Positions 48,985-60,208 are shown, numbered from the stretch's first letter. The stretch: DNA of 64,000 nucleotides from Viscum album (GCA_963277665.1 OY728131.1:1392920688-1392984687), one strand, 5' to 3'. Program-made: numbers and translations. Notes: generated by a model not told the origin, from the letters alone.

Positions 48985-49890
48985 TGTGCCTCTTATAAGA
49001 CATTTGAATCGGATCCAAGAGGAAGTTGTGGCTGAACCACAATAAGAAAATCCTCTCATGGAACTGAGTTTGGTTGAGGTGGTCATATGTACTGTCCAAT
49101 ATCTAGGAAAAGCAGCACCACCAGTTCCCATTCAGGCTCTAGTTTTGGATCCTCAAAGGGATTTTCTTCGAATTCATTCTCATGATTTTCTTTACTAGAA
49201 GCCACAAGTGTTCAAAGGTTCCATGGACCCTCAGTATGCTAAGGAATGGTTGGGTTGGATATAACATATATTTGAGTTCTTGGAGGCACCTGATGAGATC
49301 AAGGTGAAGTGTTCCACCTTTATACCGGAAGGAATGAGTAGGAGATAGTGGGAAACAATGTTGACAGAAAAGAAACATGAGGGCATATAGTGGAAGGACT
49401 TCAAGGTTCTTTTCACCGACTAGTTCTATCCAGAGTAAATGGTGTTGTCCAAGTATGTGAAGTTTCTCAAACTTGATCAGGCTGATAGAACTGTGACTGG
49501 GTATTAAAATTGCTTTACTAATCTTGTATAGTTTTTTCCTATGATTTTATCTAATGAGAGGCTGAAGGCTCGACCGTTCAAGTTGGGACTTCGATCAGAT
49601 ATCTTTTCTCAGGTTTTCTTGATAAATCTATCCACTTATACTAATGTGTTGGATAGGTTTATGATGGTTGATATGGACATGGATAGTAATTCAGGGTTGA
49701 TGTGAGCTCATTTTTCTCCCATTGGAAGTGTGCATTCCTCTAAGGGAAAGAGGAAGCATAATGAATCTCGTAGTGGTTCTCAATGACAGGGTTTTTCTAA
49801 ACATCTTGTAGTTCCTAGAATAGTCCCTTTGATATGATACTAGTATGGTCAACTAGGGCATTGAAATAGGGTTTTCACTGAGGTGCCTAA
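48985..49890 (+). pseudogene. Gag of gypsy element D (broken)
   Basis: The Gag core is readable on the plus strand: VFKGSMDPQYAKEWLGWI near 49207, FEFLEAPDEIKVKCSTF near 49270, then WKDFKVLFTD and FLKLDQADRTVTGY near 49390-49505. These match the order of conserved blocks in plant gypsy Gag. Near 49838-49880 a knuckle-like stretch YGQLGH has both leading Cys codons lost. Stops interrupt each block. The antisense frames at 49139-49416 are shadows of this gene. Confidence 0.8.
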
Positions 49891-50099
49891 GAATTGTGGA
49901 TCTTGAGGATGCTCATGACACTTTTAGAGGTCCTTCTATGCTTTTTACTCTCCTCGCAGTGGCACGGTATCATCCATACCTTCTAAAATCGTGGTGCAAT
50001 TAGATGCTTCATAGGAAAAAGGGTTCTATACATAGGAATTTATAATGAAGCTTCTTCACATAATGGAAGAGTCTCCAAAGGAAGTGGATGCGATTGTGA

Positions 50100-50240
50100 G
50101 AGATATCATCACTATAGCTTCGTCATTAGTGAATTCTCTATTTGATACTGGTACATCCCACTCATTCATTTAAACCTGTATTGTTAATCTTCTGAACCTT
50201 ATTATGGATATTTTATCTTGTGTAATGGATATTAATACAC
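50100..50240 (+). pseudogene. Protease of gypsy element D
   Basis: LFDTGTSHSFI occurs at 50138-50170 with the active-site triad DTG intact (50144-50152). A stop follows directly after. The flanking sequence (SLVNS before, TCIVNLLNL after) fits plant gypsy retropepsin. Confidence 0.75.
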
Positions 50241-50508
50241 CCCTTGGTACGAAGAGACAGTAGGGTCTCTGTAGTCCTTCTTGTGTTTTCTCTATTTCAA
50301 ATGTTGATATTTCTTATCAACATGAAACCTCTTTATGTCATATTTTGGATGCATTGGATCATTTCCAATATAGATCGGATTGATTTTTATCTTTTATGGG
50401 TCTCTTTTAATACACTCGATGGTGTGTTCCATGTATTTCAAATGATAATGGTAACCAAGGTTGAGAAAATTCAGACCTTATTATTTGGAGTAGGGGAAAT
50501 TTTTATCC

Positions 50509-50835
50509 ATGTTTTCTTTTGATCTAGAGTGGGAATCTTTGAATGGTGATCTCCCTCCAGTTTTCATTGAGTTTCTCGACGTGTTTCCTTCTAACTTCTA
50601 TGGTTTTCCACTGGTAAAGGAGGTTGATTTTTCCATTGACTTAATGTCTAGTACTCAACCGGTTTTTATTCCCTCTTACCATATGCCACTAGCTGGAATG
50701 AAAGGTATAAAGTCCCAGTTGGAAGATATTCATGAGAAAGGATTTATACACTCAAGTGTGTCAGTCTGGGTGGCACATGTTCTCTTTCCAACCACCAAAT
50801 TAATGTGTTCACGCAAAATTAATGTGTAACTCTTT
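50509..50835 (+). pseudogene. Start of reverse transcriptase of element D, truncated
   Basis: A 106-residue open frame reads FIEFLDVFPSNFYGFPLVKEVDFSIDL split over the linker, then HEKGFIHSSVSVWVAHVLF, which is the conserved entry to RT in plant gypsy elements. Similarity ends near 50795-50835, where AT-rich unrelated sequence begins, so the catalytic RT, RNase H and integrase are missing. Confidence 0.8.
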
Positions 50836-51900
50836 AAACGGACCACAAATATATATAAATAACCTAAAAATAGAATTCAATTATATTCATACCTATCCAA
50901 ATTCATCATATAAATAAGGTTCATTAATGATTCATATAAATACATATAATAATATGAGATTAAAAAACTCCACATGATAAAACTTGGAGTGAAAAAATTC
51001 CAACACTATTCACTTTCCTAGCCAAGGAAAGTCTCCAAGAAAGTAGGTGGTCTAAACCCAAGTCCCTCTACCTGGGGAGACATTACTCAAGAGATAATTC
51101 AATTCATGAAAACTATAACACCTAATATGCACAAATTATGCCTATAAAATATTCTCAATCTCATTACAAAAATTACAAACTGAGGTCGAGGTAAATGAAA
51201 ACTAAGTTTTATGATATCAAACCTAGTATGATTTTTAAGGATCTATCCTAGAAGAAATTTATCATATAAAATCTCATACAAAATATTCATATTTCATAAA
51301 CAATTTACTAAACATGAATATTAAGAAAATTTAAAAAATAAATACAAATTTTATTTATTTTCTAAAACATGAGACATTTATGAGCTATTTATAAATAAAT
51401 GCTAATTATAAACATTTTATAATTTAGAAAGAAAATAAACATTTTATATTCGTTTCAATATGAAACCCTTTATATTTTATATTAAATGAAGTTTATATGA
51501 TATTTAATTAAATATACACATTTTATAATTCAATATATATTATATAAACATTTTATATAAGCTAAGTATCATATATTTTGTAATTTATAAACACTTTATA
51601 GATCACCTCTTATGATTTCTAAATAAACCTTTTATTTTTAGATCATAAGGCATTACTTTAATTTTTCAAAAGATATTTTAAAATATTAACCATCAATATT
51701 TGGGGAAAATGTTTCACAAACATTTATTTAATTAATTATAAAAAAATTATAATTAATTAATTAATTAATTTCCTATAAATTCAATATCCCTAAAATATCT
51801 TTTAACATGATTTATAAACAATTTATAAACCATTAAAAACATTAATATATTAAAAATAATAATTTAACAATATTTTTCTTACCCTTATGTGGAATCCCTA
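50836..51900 (-). repeat. AT-rich dispersed repeat X, copy 2
   Basis: Inverted relative to the copy at 32434-33420. It is rich in TTTATAAA phrases and has no coding content. It interrupts element D. Confidence 0.4.
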
Positions 51901-52300
51901 TTTTTCATAAGGGTAACCTCCCTTTTACCCTTATGCAGATACTATGTGTAAGGGTAGCTCGATTTAAAAAATATTTTATAAAGGTAATATGTGAATTACC
52001 TTTACGTGACTCCCTTGTGTAAAGGTATTACCTTTATGAAACTTCTTTTTATGAGTGTAACTATAAATTTTCATATGTTACATAAGGGTACTGCGTAAGG
52101 GTGCTGCATAAGGGTAAATAATATTTATCTTTATGCAACACTACTGCATAAGGTTACTACCTCTATGAAACACATTTGTGTAAAGTTAATAAAGAGGTTA
52201 CCCTTACGCAAACCTCCTATGTGAGGGTATGACCTTTATATAGAAACTTGTGTAAGGAAAAATAAAATTTATCCTTATACGGCTTATGTAAGGGCCTTTA
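51880..52300. repeat. Cluster of a short inverted motif (TAAGGGTA / TACCCTTA)
   Basis: At least fifteen variants of TTACCCTTATGCA or its reverse complement TGCATAAGGGTAA occur in 420 bases in both orientations. Neighbouring copies pair as dyads. Examples: GCATAAGGGTAA near 52107, TTACCCTTACGCA near 52198, and three direct copies at 52082-52118. It is not a plant telomere repeat (TTTAGGG). Confidence 0.75.
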
Positions 52301-52384
52301 ATTGATTTCCAGGTTTCTGAAAACATTTTTTTTCATTTTCCTTTTAAAACTAGTGATCAAAACTCATTTAATTCTTGAAGAAAC

Positions 52385-52398
52385 CTCCTCTGATATCA
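52385..52398 (-). other. Primer-binding-site-like sequence beside LTR E
   Basis: The minus strand reads TGATATCAGAGGAG, close to TGGTATCAGAGC, one base after the LTR end. If real, LTR E also acts as the 5' LTR of an element to the left. Confidence 0.55.
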
Positions 52399-52931
52399 CT
52401 GATGGGTTTTTTATGAACATCTAATGACCATTTGTAGTGGAAGACAACCCAAAATATAGGAAAATATATCTTCAATAATTGATGTATGAAATAATCTAAA
52501 AAAATTACCTGGAATTCAAAACATGCAGCAGTTATCTTCATCTTTTTAAGGAGAATGGTTGATGAAGATCATAAGGAACATTAAACAAATGCACCCTGCC
52601 TCCAAGGTGATAAACCATCCACTTGGATCCACAATCATATCGTGAGGATACCTAAAAGTTTATGGGATACTAAAACCTTCTCAAATGAGATAAACAGTTT
52701 TTCAGGAGGAATATAGATTCATCATAGGCTTATACACATCACACACTCAAACGGGAGAGGATATCATCCTCTTTTATAGTTGAAGCTTGAGGCTCCCACT
52801 TCATAATGCATCATATGCATTACTTCCCATTGAGTGTAATTCATTAAACTCTCTTCAATGAATAAATTAAAAGCATTAAAAGAACCAAAATTTAGTTTTA
52901 AACAAATGATAACTATTTTTAGAGAGATATG

Positions 52932-52933
<2 letters not shown>

Positions 52934-52967
<34 letters not shown>

Positions 52968-53070
52968 CATCCATCGCATGCATTAAGAATACATACATCA
53001 TACGCAAGTATTAAATATAAATTATATATATAATATCATATTATATAATATATATATATATATATATATT
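52934..53070. repeat. Two (AT)n microsatellites within LTR E
   Basis: AT runs at 52934-52963 and 53046-53070, separated by AT-rich sequence with repeated CATACATC. Confidence 0.85.
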
Positions 53071-54171
53071 CATGAATCATATGCATGTGTACATACATCC
53101 CACATATGTACAATTTAGTTCACATCCATCATGGAGATCGTGTGTTCTTGAAGGTTTCCCCTTATCAGGGGAAGCAGAGGTTTCACTGAGGGAGTAAGCT
53201 TTCTCATGGGTTATATAACAACTCTACTCTTTATTACACATTAATTCATGATTTAATACATAAAATTATACATAATAAAACCCAAAAGATCGATAAGTAT
53301 AGTGTCTTTGGGAATTAGGAACATTACATAACAACTTAAAATGAGAAATACATCATCTTTATTGTAAACTTCTTTAACATGCTCGTACTTAAAACTGCAT
53401 GAGATAACCTGGGGACATACATAAGAAAGGGGTGAGATATAAATCCTAGTAAGGGAATAAAAATGACATAACATGAAGAAAATAATACATGTTATAAAAT
53501 AGACATATCAATGGAGCATAAAAAGGAACATGAATAATAAGGCATGGTATAGCATGATCATCATAAGCAAGAGTATTATTTTATTAGGTTCGGCTCTTGA
53601 ACTTACAATAACAGTTTTTGAACCCATATTAAAATTACATTTGAATTCATAAAAATTATTTAATACTAATATCTTATTAAAATATTATTTATTTAAAAAA
53701 TAAATTATTTCATTAAAATAAATTCCTTAATTGAATTTGAATATTATCCAAAAGTACAATTTTTGTTTTATTGTATCAAAATCAAAATCATTTATAAAGT
53801 AAAAATAATAGGTTGAAAATATATTCATTATTATATACAAAATAGTTTACATACTCATATTTCTAGGGTCTTGTTACATATCCATTTAATACACTAGTAA
53901 ACACACTAAGGGTAAGGTGTGTGACTGTGATATTATCATGGGGTGGTTTGGCGTATATGGTTTGGGTCATGATCTCGATGAACTCGAACTTCTCTTGTAA
54001 ACGGTTTAAATCATGCTTAAGTTGTTAGATATCATATTGGTTTTGGTCAAGGGAAAATCCCATAGATGATATCTCTATTGGAAGCTCTGATAAATGGAAT
54101 TCATAAGGTACGATCCTATTGGTTGATGTCATCACTTCCATTTTCTATGTCAATTGGATTTTTTAAAACCC

Positions 54172-54181
54172 TATATTTATA
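54172..54181 (-). promoter_or_regulatory. TATA box of LTR E
   Basis: The minus strand reads AGTATAAATATAGGG about 190 bases into the LTR. Confidence 0.5.
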
Positions 54182-54366
54182 CTAATCATATGATCACTAT
54201 TCAATGGCTATATTATCAATGGTTGTGATGATTAACAGTCTTTTAAATCCAATAGATTATAATAAAACCAATTAATTTCATGTGTTTTCTATAACTATAT
54301 TACATAATAAGACATTTAATTAAATCAAAAGGGGAATTTTTATTTCTAATTGTTCAAGATGTTACA

Positions 54367-54381
54367 ATCTTCCCCCTTAAT
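54367..54381 (-). other. Polypurine tract of chromovirus E
   Basis: The minus strand reads TTAAGGGGGAAGAT and runs into TGTAACATC, the LTR start. Confidence 0.75.
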
Positions 54382-54439
54382 AAATTTCACCCTAAAATTT
54401 TTCATTTCCCACACTAAAACAGACGAGGATAACTCAGTT

Positions 54440-55870
54440 TTATCACCTCCTTTAGTTCCCACACTTCTTATTCAAACTTGTGGTTTCTCCACAAAACTTT
54501 AACAAGGTGCATTGTCTTATTCCGTAGAACTTTGTCTCTATGATATAAGATATTTATTGGATTCAACTCATAGTAAAGATCATTATCCAATGGTACCACC
54601 TCTATATTGAGTACATGTGAGGTTCCTAGTATGTACTTACTCAAGAGGGATACATGGGATACATCATGTGCTTGAGATAGGTTGGGTGGGAGTGCTAGTT
54701 GATAAGTCACTTCTCCGATGAGATCAAAGATCTCAAAGGGGGAGATGTATCTTGAACTAAGATTTCCCTTCATCCTGCATATCATTAATTTCTTCAATGG
54801 AGATATGTAGAGGAATACCTTGTCTCCAACATCAAACTTTAGGTCTCATCGATGATTGTTAGCATAGCTCTTTTTTCAACTTTTAGAAGCCTTGATGTGT
54901 TGTTAAATGGTCTTAACTATTCCCATTATTTCCTCAACCATTTTAGGACCTAGCAGTTTGTGTTCCCCAACTTCATCCCAACATGTATGTGTTCTACACC
55001 TCTTCCCATTAAGGGCTTTAAAGGGAGTCATTTGGATGTTTGAGTGGAAACTGTTGTTGTAAGATAACTCTACCAAATGAAGAGGTTTATCTCATCCTCC
55101 TTTCAATTCAATTGAACATGCTCTCAATATATCCTTAAGTGTCTGGATAGCCTACTCATATTGGCCATTAGTTTGAGGGTGATAAGTCATATTGAAGTTC
55201 AAATCAGTATTTAGATCATATTAGAGACTCTTATAGGACTTGGAGGTAAATCTTGGATCTCGATCGGATATAATTGATAGTGGTGTTCCATGCAGCCTCA
55301 CTACTTCTCTAATGTATATCCTTGTTAGCTGATTGAGTGAGAAATTCTCTCGAATATCAATAAAGTAAGTGGTCTTCGCAAGATGATCCACCATAACCCA
55401 GCTCGCATTATTTCTTCTTGATGTCTTTGGAAGACTAGTGATAAATTTCATGGTGATGTTTTCCCATTTCTATGTAAGTATAGGTAATGGTTGTATCACC
55501 CCCTTGGATTTTTACCTATATGCCTTCAGTTGTTGACATAAAAGACATATTGATATATATTTAGTGATCTCATTATTCATATTGTCCCACCAATATTTCT
55601 CTCATAGATCTTAATACATATTCGTGCTTCCATAATGGATAGAGAAATTCAAACTATGTGCATCTTCCAATAGTTCCTTCTTTAACTCGGAATTTGATGG
55701 TACACATAGTCTTGACCCAAATCTTAAAACCCCTTTATTAACATTAAACTCATAGGGTCTCTCGTTTCTTATAGTTTCCACTTTCTTTTGAATTCCCACA
55801 TCATCTCTTTGTGCATCCTTTATTCTCTCCAGAAGGGATGGTTGAGAAATCATTTGTGAAAGGATTGATG
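54440..55870 (-). pseudogene. Integrase and chromodomain of chromovirus E (broken)
   Basis: Three open stretches give the integrase. 55611-55853 holds the zinc-binding region (AHSLNFSIHYGSTNMY). 55221-55451 holds the core with VMVDHLAKT and ISDRDPRFTS, so the first two catalytic Asp residues are present; the catalytic Glu region is broken. 54468-54797 holds the C-terminal part (FEIFDLIGEVTYQLALPP, HDVSHVSLLSKYILG) and the chromodomain start (VLRNKTMHLVKVLWRNH). Frames change between stretches. Related to but clearly distinct from A and B. Confidence 0.85.
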
Positions 55871-55989
55871 ATGTTCCTTACTTTATGATTCTCATGTCCA
55901 TATTTTCCAAATCTAAGAAGATCAAACCCTTATCAATTCTCATTAATGATAGAATTATTGGATCCTTTCTACTTAGATCATATTCCTCC

Positions 55990-56320
55990 TTATTTTATTT
56001 CCCAGGATGGTAGTGAATTAAGTAGTCATAGTCTTTGATCAACTCTAACCACCATCGTTGGTGCATATTCAGAACTTTTTGTGTGAATATATACTTAAGG
56101 AACTTTTTATCTATATATATTTCACACTTATACCCAAAGAGATAATGTCTCCAGATTTTCAAAGTAAAGATCACCACATACAACTCCAGTTCATGTGTTG
56201 GGTAGTTTTGTTTGTGAACTTTAAACTTCCTAGAAGCATAGGCTATGAATTTTTCATTCTTCATTAACACAAAACCCAATCCCTTCTTTGATGCATCGCT
56301 AAATACCATGAAATTTTTTA
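55990..56320 (-). pseudogene. RNase H of chromovirus E
   Basis: A 104-residue open stretch reads [17 protein letters not shown] with the catalytic Asp in SDAS, then YPTHELEL with the catalytic Glu, and [15 protein letters not shown] where a further Asp aligns with the third catalytic position. This is the best preserved enzyme domain in the window, although isolated by stops on both sides. Confidence 0.85.
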
Positions 56321-56939
56321 CACTTGTGGGTAGTGTGAGCCTAGATGCAGTGATAAGCCTATTTTTAAACTCCTTGAAGCTCTATTCACATTCATCATTC
56401 CAAGAAAACTTGACTCCCTTCCAAGTTAGCTTGGTAAGAGGGTTTGAAAATCACGAGAAATTTCTTATGAATCGATGATAATACCCAGCTAATTAAAGGA
56501 AACTATAGATATTTGTCACAGATATTGGCCCCAACCATCCTTCAATTTCTTCTATCTTTTAAGGGTCCATAGATATTTCATTGTTTGTGATGATATGCCC
56601 TAAGGATGATACTTCCTTCAACCAGAAATCACATTTTTTGTACTAGGAATAAAGCCTCTCCTTTAGTAAGGTTTTTAGCATAGTTCTCAGATGATCTCCA
56701 TGATTATCCTTTATTTTTGAGTATATTAGAGTATCATCTATAAATACTAACAAAAATTTGTCGAGGTAATCTCTAAAGACTCTATCCATCAAGTCTATAA
56801 AGATTTATAGATCATTAGTGAGTTTGAATGGAATCACTATGAACTTATAGTGCCTGAACCATGTACGAAAAGTGTTCTTGTGGATATCATTCTTCTTTAC
56901 CCTAACTTGGTAATATCCTGACCAAAGATCCACCTTCAA
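56321..56939 (-). pseudogene. Reverse transcriptase of chromovirus E, cut by the CACTA element
   Basis: On the minus strand KVDLWSGYYQVR starts at about 56932, followed by FIDDTLIYS with the catalytic Asp pair intact (codons 56738-56733) and by the thumb region. The sequence ends at 56939 where the CACTA terminus begins. The N-terminal RT, protease, gag and 5' LTR must lie beyond the right end of the window, on the other side of the CACTA element. Confidence 0.8.
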
Positions 56940-57320
56940 TACTACAAAACATTCCTTTAACAGTGCTAGAATCAGCCTTTATCAGTGCTAGAAAAGCACT
57001 GACTACCTTACCGTGGTTAAAAGTCCATGGATTTTATCAGCGCAAATAAAAGCACTAATAAATCATACTTTTATCAACACATTTAAAAGCACTAATAAAA
57101 AACCCCATTTATCAGTGTTTTTATTTAGCACTGATAAAAGTATGATTTATCAGCGCTTTTATTTACGCTGATAAAAGAATGATTTATCAGCGCATTTAAA
57201 ATCACTAATAAAGATAGACTTTATCACCTCCTTTATAATCACTAATAAAGGGTATCTTTATAAGCACATTTAAAAGAACTAATAAATCAAACTTTTATCA
57301 TCACATTTAGTAGCGTGATA
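56940..57320. repeat. CACTA terminus and palindromic subterminal repeats
   Basis: After the terminal TACTACAAAAC, units such as TTTATCAGTGCTAGAAAAGC recur. From about 57034 they form a regular series of 37-38 bases (starts near 57034, 57072, 57108, 57146, 57184, 57222, 57259 and 57294). Most units are imperfect palindromes of the form TTTATCAGCGC...GCGCTGATAAA. Such subterminal repeats are the binding sites of the accessory transposition protein in other CACTA elements. Confidence 0.8.
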
Positions 57321-57503
57321 AAGGTTAAAACTATAGTGTGATGCTGCAGCACACCTCATCACCAAAAATAGGTGTAGTTTGCTACAAAAACACACTACAT
57401 CACTAGAAACAAAAACATAAATTACCAAAATAAGATAAAAATACTTAATTTAAATGAAATAAAATTTATAACACAAATACAAGAAAAATAAAACACTATT
57501 ATA
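57321..57503. other. Spacer between subterminal repeats and satellite array
   Basis: No gene is seen. The palindrome-like TGTGATGCTGCAGCACACC at 57340-57358 is the only notable structure. Confidence 0.4.
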
Positions 57504-59890
57504 GAGTATGTCGGTTTTTTTACTAAAATTAATGTAAATTTTGAATAAAAAGGCATAATTGGAGTCATACCGATCACATTGTGAGTCAAATTGAGGTGTG
57601 ACTGATTCATACATGTCAAAAATTACTTATGGATCATTTTCCTAAAGTACCAAAATAATCTGAATGTGTTTTCTCGGTTTTGAGTATGTCAGTTTTTTTT
57701 CACTAAAATTAATGTCGATTTTGAATAAAAAGACACACTTGGAGTCATACTAGTCACACCATGCATTGGATTGAGGTGAGGATAATCCCGACACATCCCA
57801 AATGACTCATGGATAATTTTCCTAAAGTATCAAAACAATCATAATGAATTTACTCAATTTTGAGCAGGCCACGTGTGTTTTTTACTAAAATGTCATTTTA
57901 AACAGAAAACACGCACTTTGAGACATATAGGTGGCATCATGTGTGGGTTTGACATGTGAATAATTCATACACATCAAAAATGAATTATGAATCTTTTTCC
58001 AAATTTATCAATACTATCTAAGAACATTTTCTCAATTTTCAATAACTGACACTTTTTTATATTAAAATGTCAATTTGAAACTGATAATGGGAACTTTGAG
58101 TCATATCGGTCACACTGTGAATTTCATTGAGGTTTGGATGATCCCTACATGCCAAAAATGACATATTTATTGTTTTCCTAAAGTACCAAAACAATATGAA
58201 TGCATTTTATCAGTTTTGAGTATGTTAGTTGTTTTTTTCACTAAAATTAATGTCAATTTTGAATAAAAAGACACACTTGGAGTCATATCGGTCACACCGT
58301 GCATTGGATTGAGGTGAATCTAATTCCTACACATCTCAAATGATGTATGGATCTTTTTACTAAAGTACCAAAACAATCTAAATTTTTTTTCTTAGTTTTG
58401 AGTCTTTCAGTTGTTTTTTTCACTAAAATTAATGTCAATTTTGAATAAAAAGATCCAATTTGAGTCATATCGATCACATAATGCATTATATTGAGGATTG
58501 GTTTATCCCTACATGTCCCAAATAACTCATGGATCATTTTCCTAAAGTATAAAAACAATCAGAATGTTTTTCCTTAGTTTTGAGTACGCCATGTGTGTTT
58601 TTTACTAAAATGTCATTTTAAACGGGAAACGCGCACTTTTATCCATACATGTAGAAACATGTGTGGGTTTGATAGGAGAATAATTCATACATGTCATAAA
58701 TGAATTACGAATTTTTTTTCCCAAATTATTAAGACAGTATGAGTGTGTTTTCTCAATTTTTAGTGAGTGACACTTTTTTGTATTAAAATCTCAATTTTAA
58801 ACTCATAACAAACACTTAGAGTCATATCGGTCACACCGTATGTTATATTGAGGTGTGGATGATCCCTACATGTCAAAAATGAATTATGTATTGTTTTACT
58901 AAAGTAGCAAAATAATCAAAATGTTTTTTCTCAGTTTTGATTATGTCAATTGTTTTCTCACTAAAATTAATGTCAATTTTTAATAAAAAGACACACTTTG
59001 AGTCATATCAGTCACACCATGCCTCTAATTGAGGAGTGAATGATCCCCACAAGTCCCAAATGACTCATGGTTCATTTTACTAAAGTCAAAAAACAATATG
59101 AATGTGTTTTCTTGGTTTTGAGTATGCCACATGTTTTTTTTACTAAAATGTCATTTTAAACTGGAAACACGCACTTTGAGCCACACAGGTGGCATCATGT
59201 GTGGGTTTAACATGATACTAATTAATAAAAATAAAAAATTAGTTATGAATCGTTTTACCAAATTTTCAAGACAATTCAAACATGTTTTCTTAGTTTTGAA
59301 TGAGTGACACTTTTTGTATTAAAATGTCAATTCTAAACTGATAGCAGATACTTAGAGTCATGTAGGTGACATTGTGCATTGGATTGAGGTTAATCTAATC
59401 CCTATAAATCACAAATGATTTATGGATATTTTTCCTAAAGTAACAAAACAATATGAATTCATTTACTTAGTTTTGATTATGCTAGTTGTTTTTTTTTTCA
59501 CTAAAATTAATGTCAATTTTGAATAAAAGACACACTTTGGGCCATACCGATCACATTGTGTGTCTAATTGATGTGTGGATAATTAGTACATGTTCCAAAT
59601 TACATATGGATCATTTTACTAAATTAAAAAAAATACTAATGTTTTTTCTCAGTTTTGAGTATGTTAATGGATTTTTTCACGAAAATTAATGTCAATTTTG
59701 AATAAAAAGATGCACTTACAGTCATACTGGTCACACCGTGCATTGGATTGGGGCACGACTAATCCCTACACATCCCAAATGACTCATGGATTGTTTTCCT
59801 AAATAATCAAAACAATCATAATGCATTTACTTAGTTTTGAGTACGCCATGTGTATTTTTTACTAAAATTTCATTTTAAACTGGAAACACA
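57504..59890. repeat. Satellite array of about 179-bp monomers with higher-order pattern
   Basis: Fourteen monomers start at about 57504, 57682, 57862, 58041, 58218, 58400, 58582, 58762, 58939, 59120, 59298, 59475, 59657 and 59839 (the last is cut short). Each begins with a GAGTATG-like phrase and ends CTAAAGTACCAAAACAATC-like. Three types can be told apart: A (CACTAAAATTAATGTCAATT), C (GCCATGTGTGTTTTTTACTA, then ACACGCACTTTGAG) and D (GTGACACTTTTTTGTATTAA). Their order is A A C D, A A C D, A C D, A A C. This makes a four-monomer unit of about 715-720 bases, with one A lost in the third round. Small frames at 57422-59689 are shadows. Confidence 0.9.
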
Positions 59891-60021
59891 TACAATGGAT
59901 CTTGTCTTAAGTGAAAAGTGTTGTGTGAACTTTTAAATATTTTTTCTTAAAAAAAATCATGGTATGATCCTTATTATGCTTAATTTCTCAAAAAAAATAT
60001 TGTTTTCAAGCCAATGCTTCT
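59891..60021. other. Spacer after the satellite array
   Basis: AT-rich, no recognisable gene. Confidence 0.4.
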
Positions 60022-60208
60022 TATCCTCTTCTACCTCAGTCTCCACCTCAGTCTTTACCTCTGCCTCCTCCTCCACGTCGGTCTCCAACTCTAACTCTGC
60101 CTCTGCCTTCACCTCCGCCTCTACCTTTACCTTCACCTTAGCATCTACCTCCACCTAAAAATCCTCCTCATCCTTCACCTCTTCCTCCACCTCCACCTCC
60201 ACCTCCGC
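60022..60208. repeat. Hexamer-like simple repeat (CCTCCA/CCTCTG variants)
   Basis: Variants of CTCCACCT and CTCTGCCT run for about 185 bases. The minus strand would encode alternating Glu and Val/Ala/Lys, the plus strand Ser/Thr. The two overlapping frames at 59957-60158 come from this repeat. It could be the remains of an acidic tail of the neighbouring gene, but the link is not shown. Confidence 0.8.

Larger units (their letters stand above)
52400..54366 (-). repeat. LTR of chromovirus E (about 1.97 kb)
   Basis: On the minus strand it begins TGTAACATCTTG right after the PPT of E and ends CCCATCA next to a PBS-like sequence, giving TG...CA ends. TATA box at 54172-54181. AT microsatellites occur at 52934-52963 and 53046-53070. 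Small frames at 52764-53474 are chance frames. Confidence 0.65.

Noticed and set aside
51880..52300. Telomere-like repeat.
   Set aside because: The motif TAAGGGTA lacks the TTTAGGG heptamer and occurs in both orientations without a seven-base period.
57504..59890. CRISPR-like array, because of the regular repeats.
   Set aside because: Repeats are about 179 bases long with no unique spacers, in a plant transposon context.
59957..60158. Two opposite frames rich in Glu/Val and Ser/Thr.
   Set aside because: Both are translations of a hexamer-like simple repeat.
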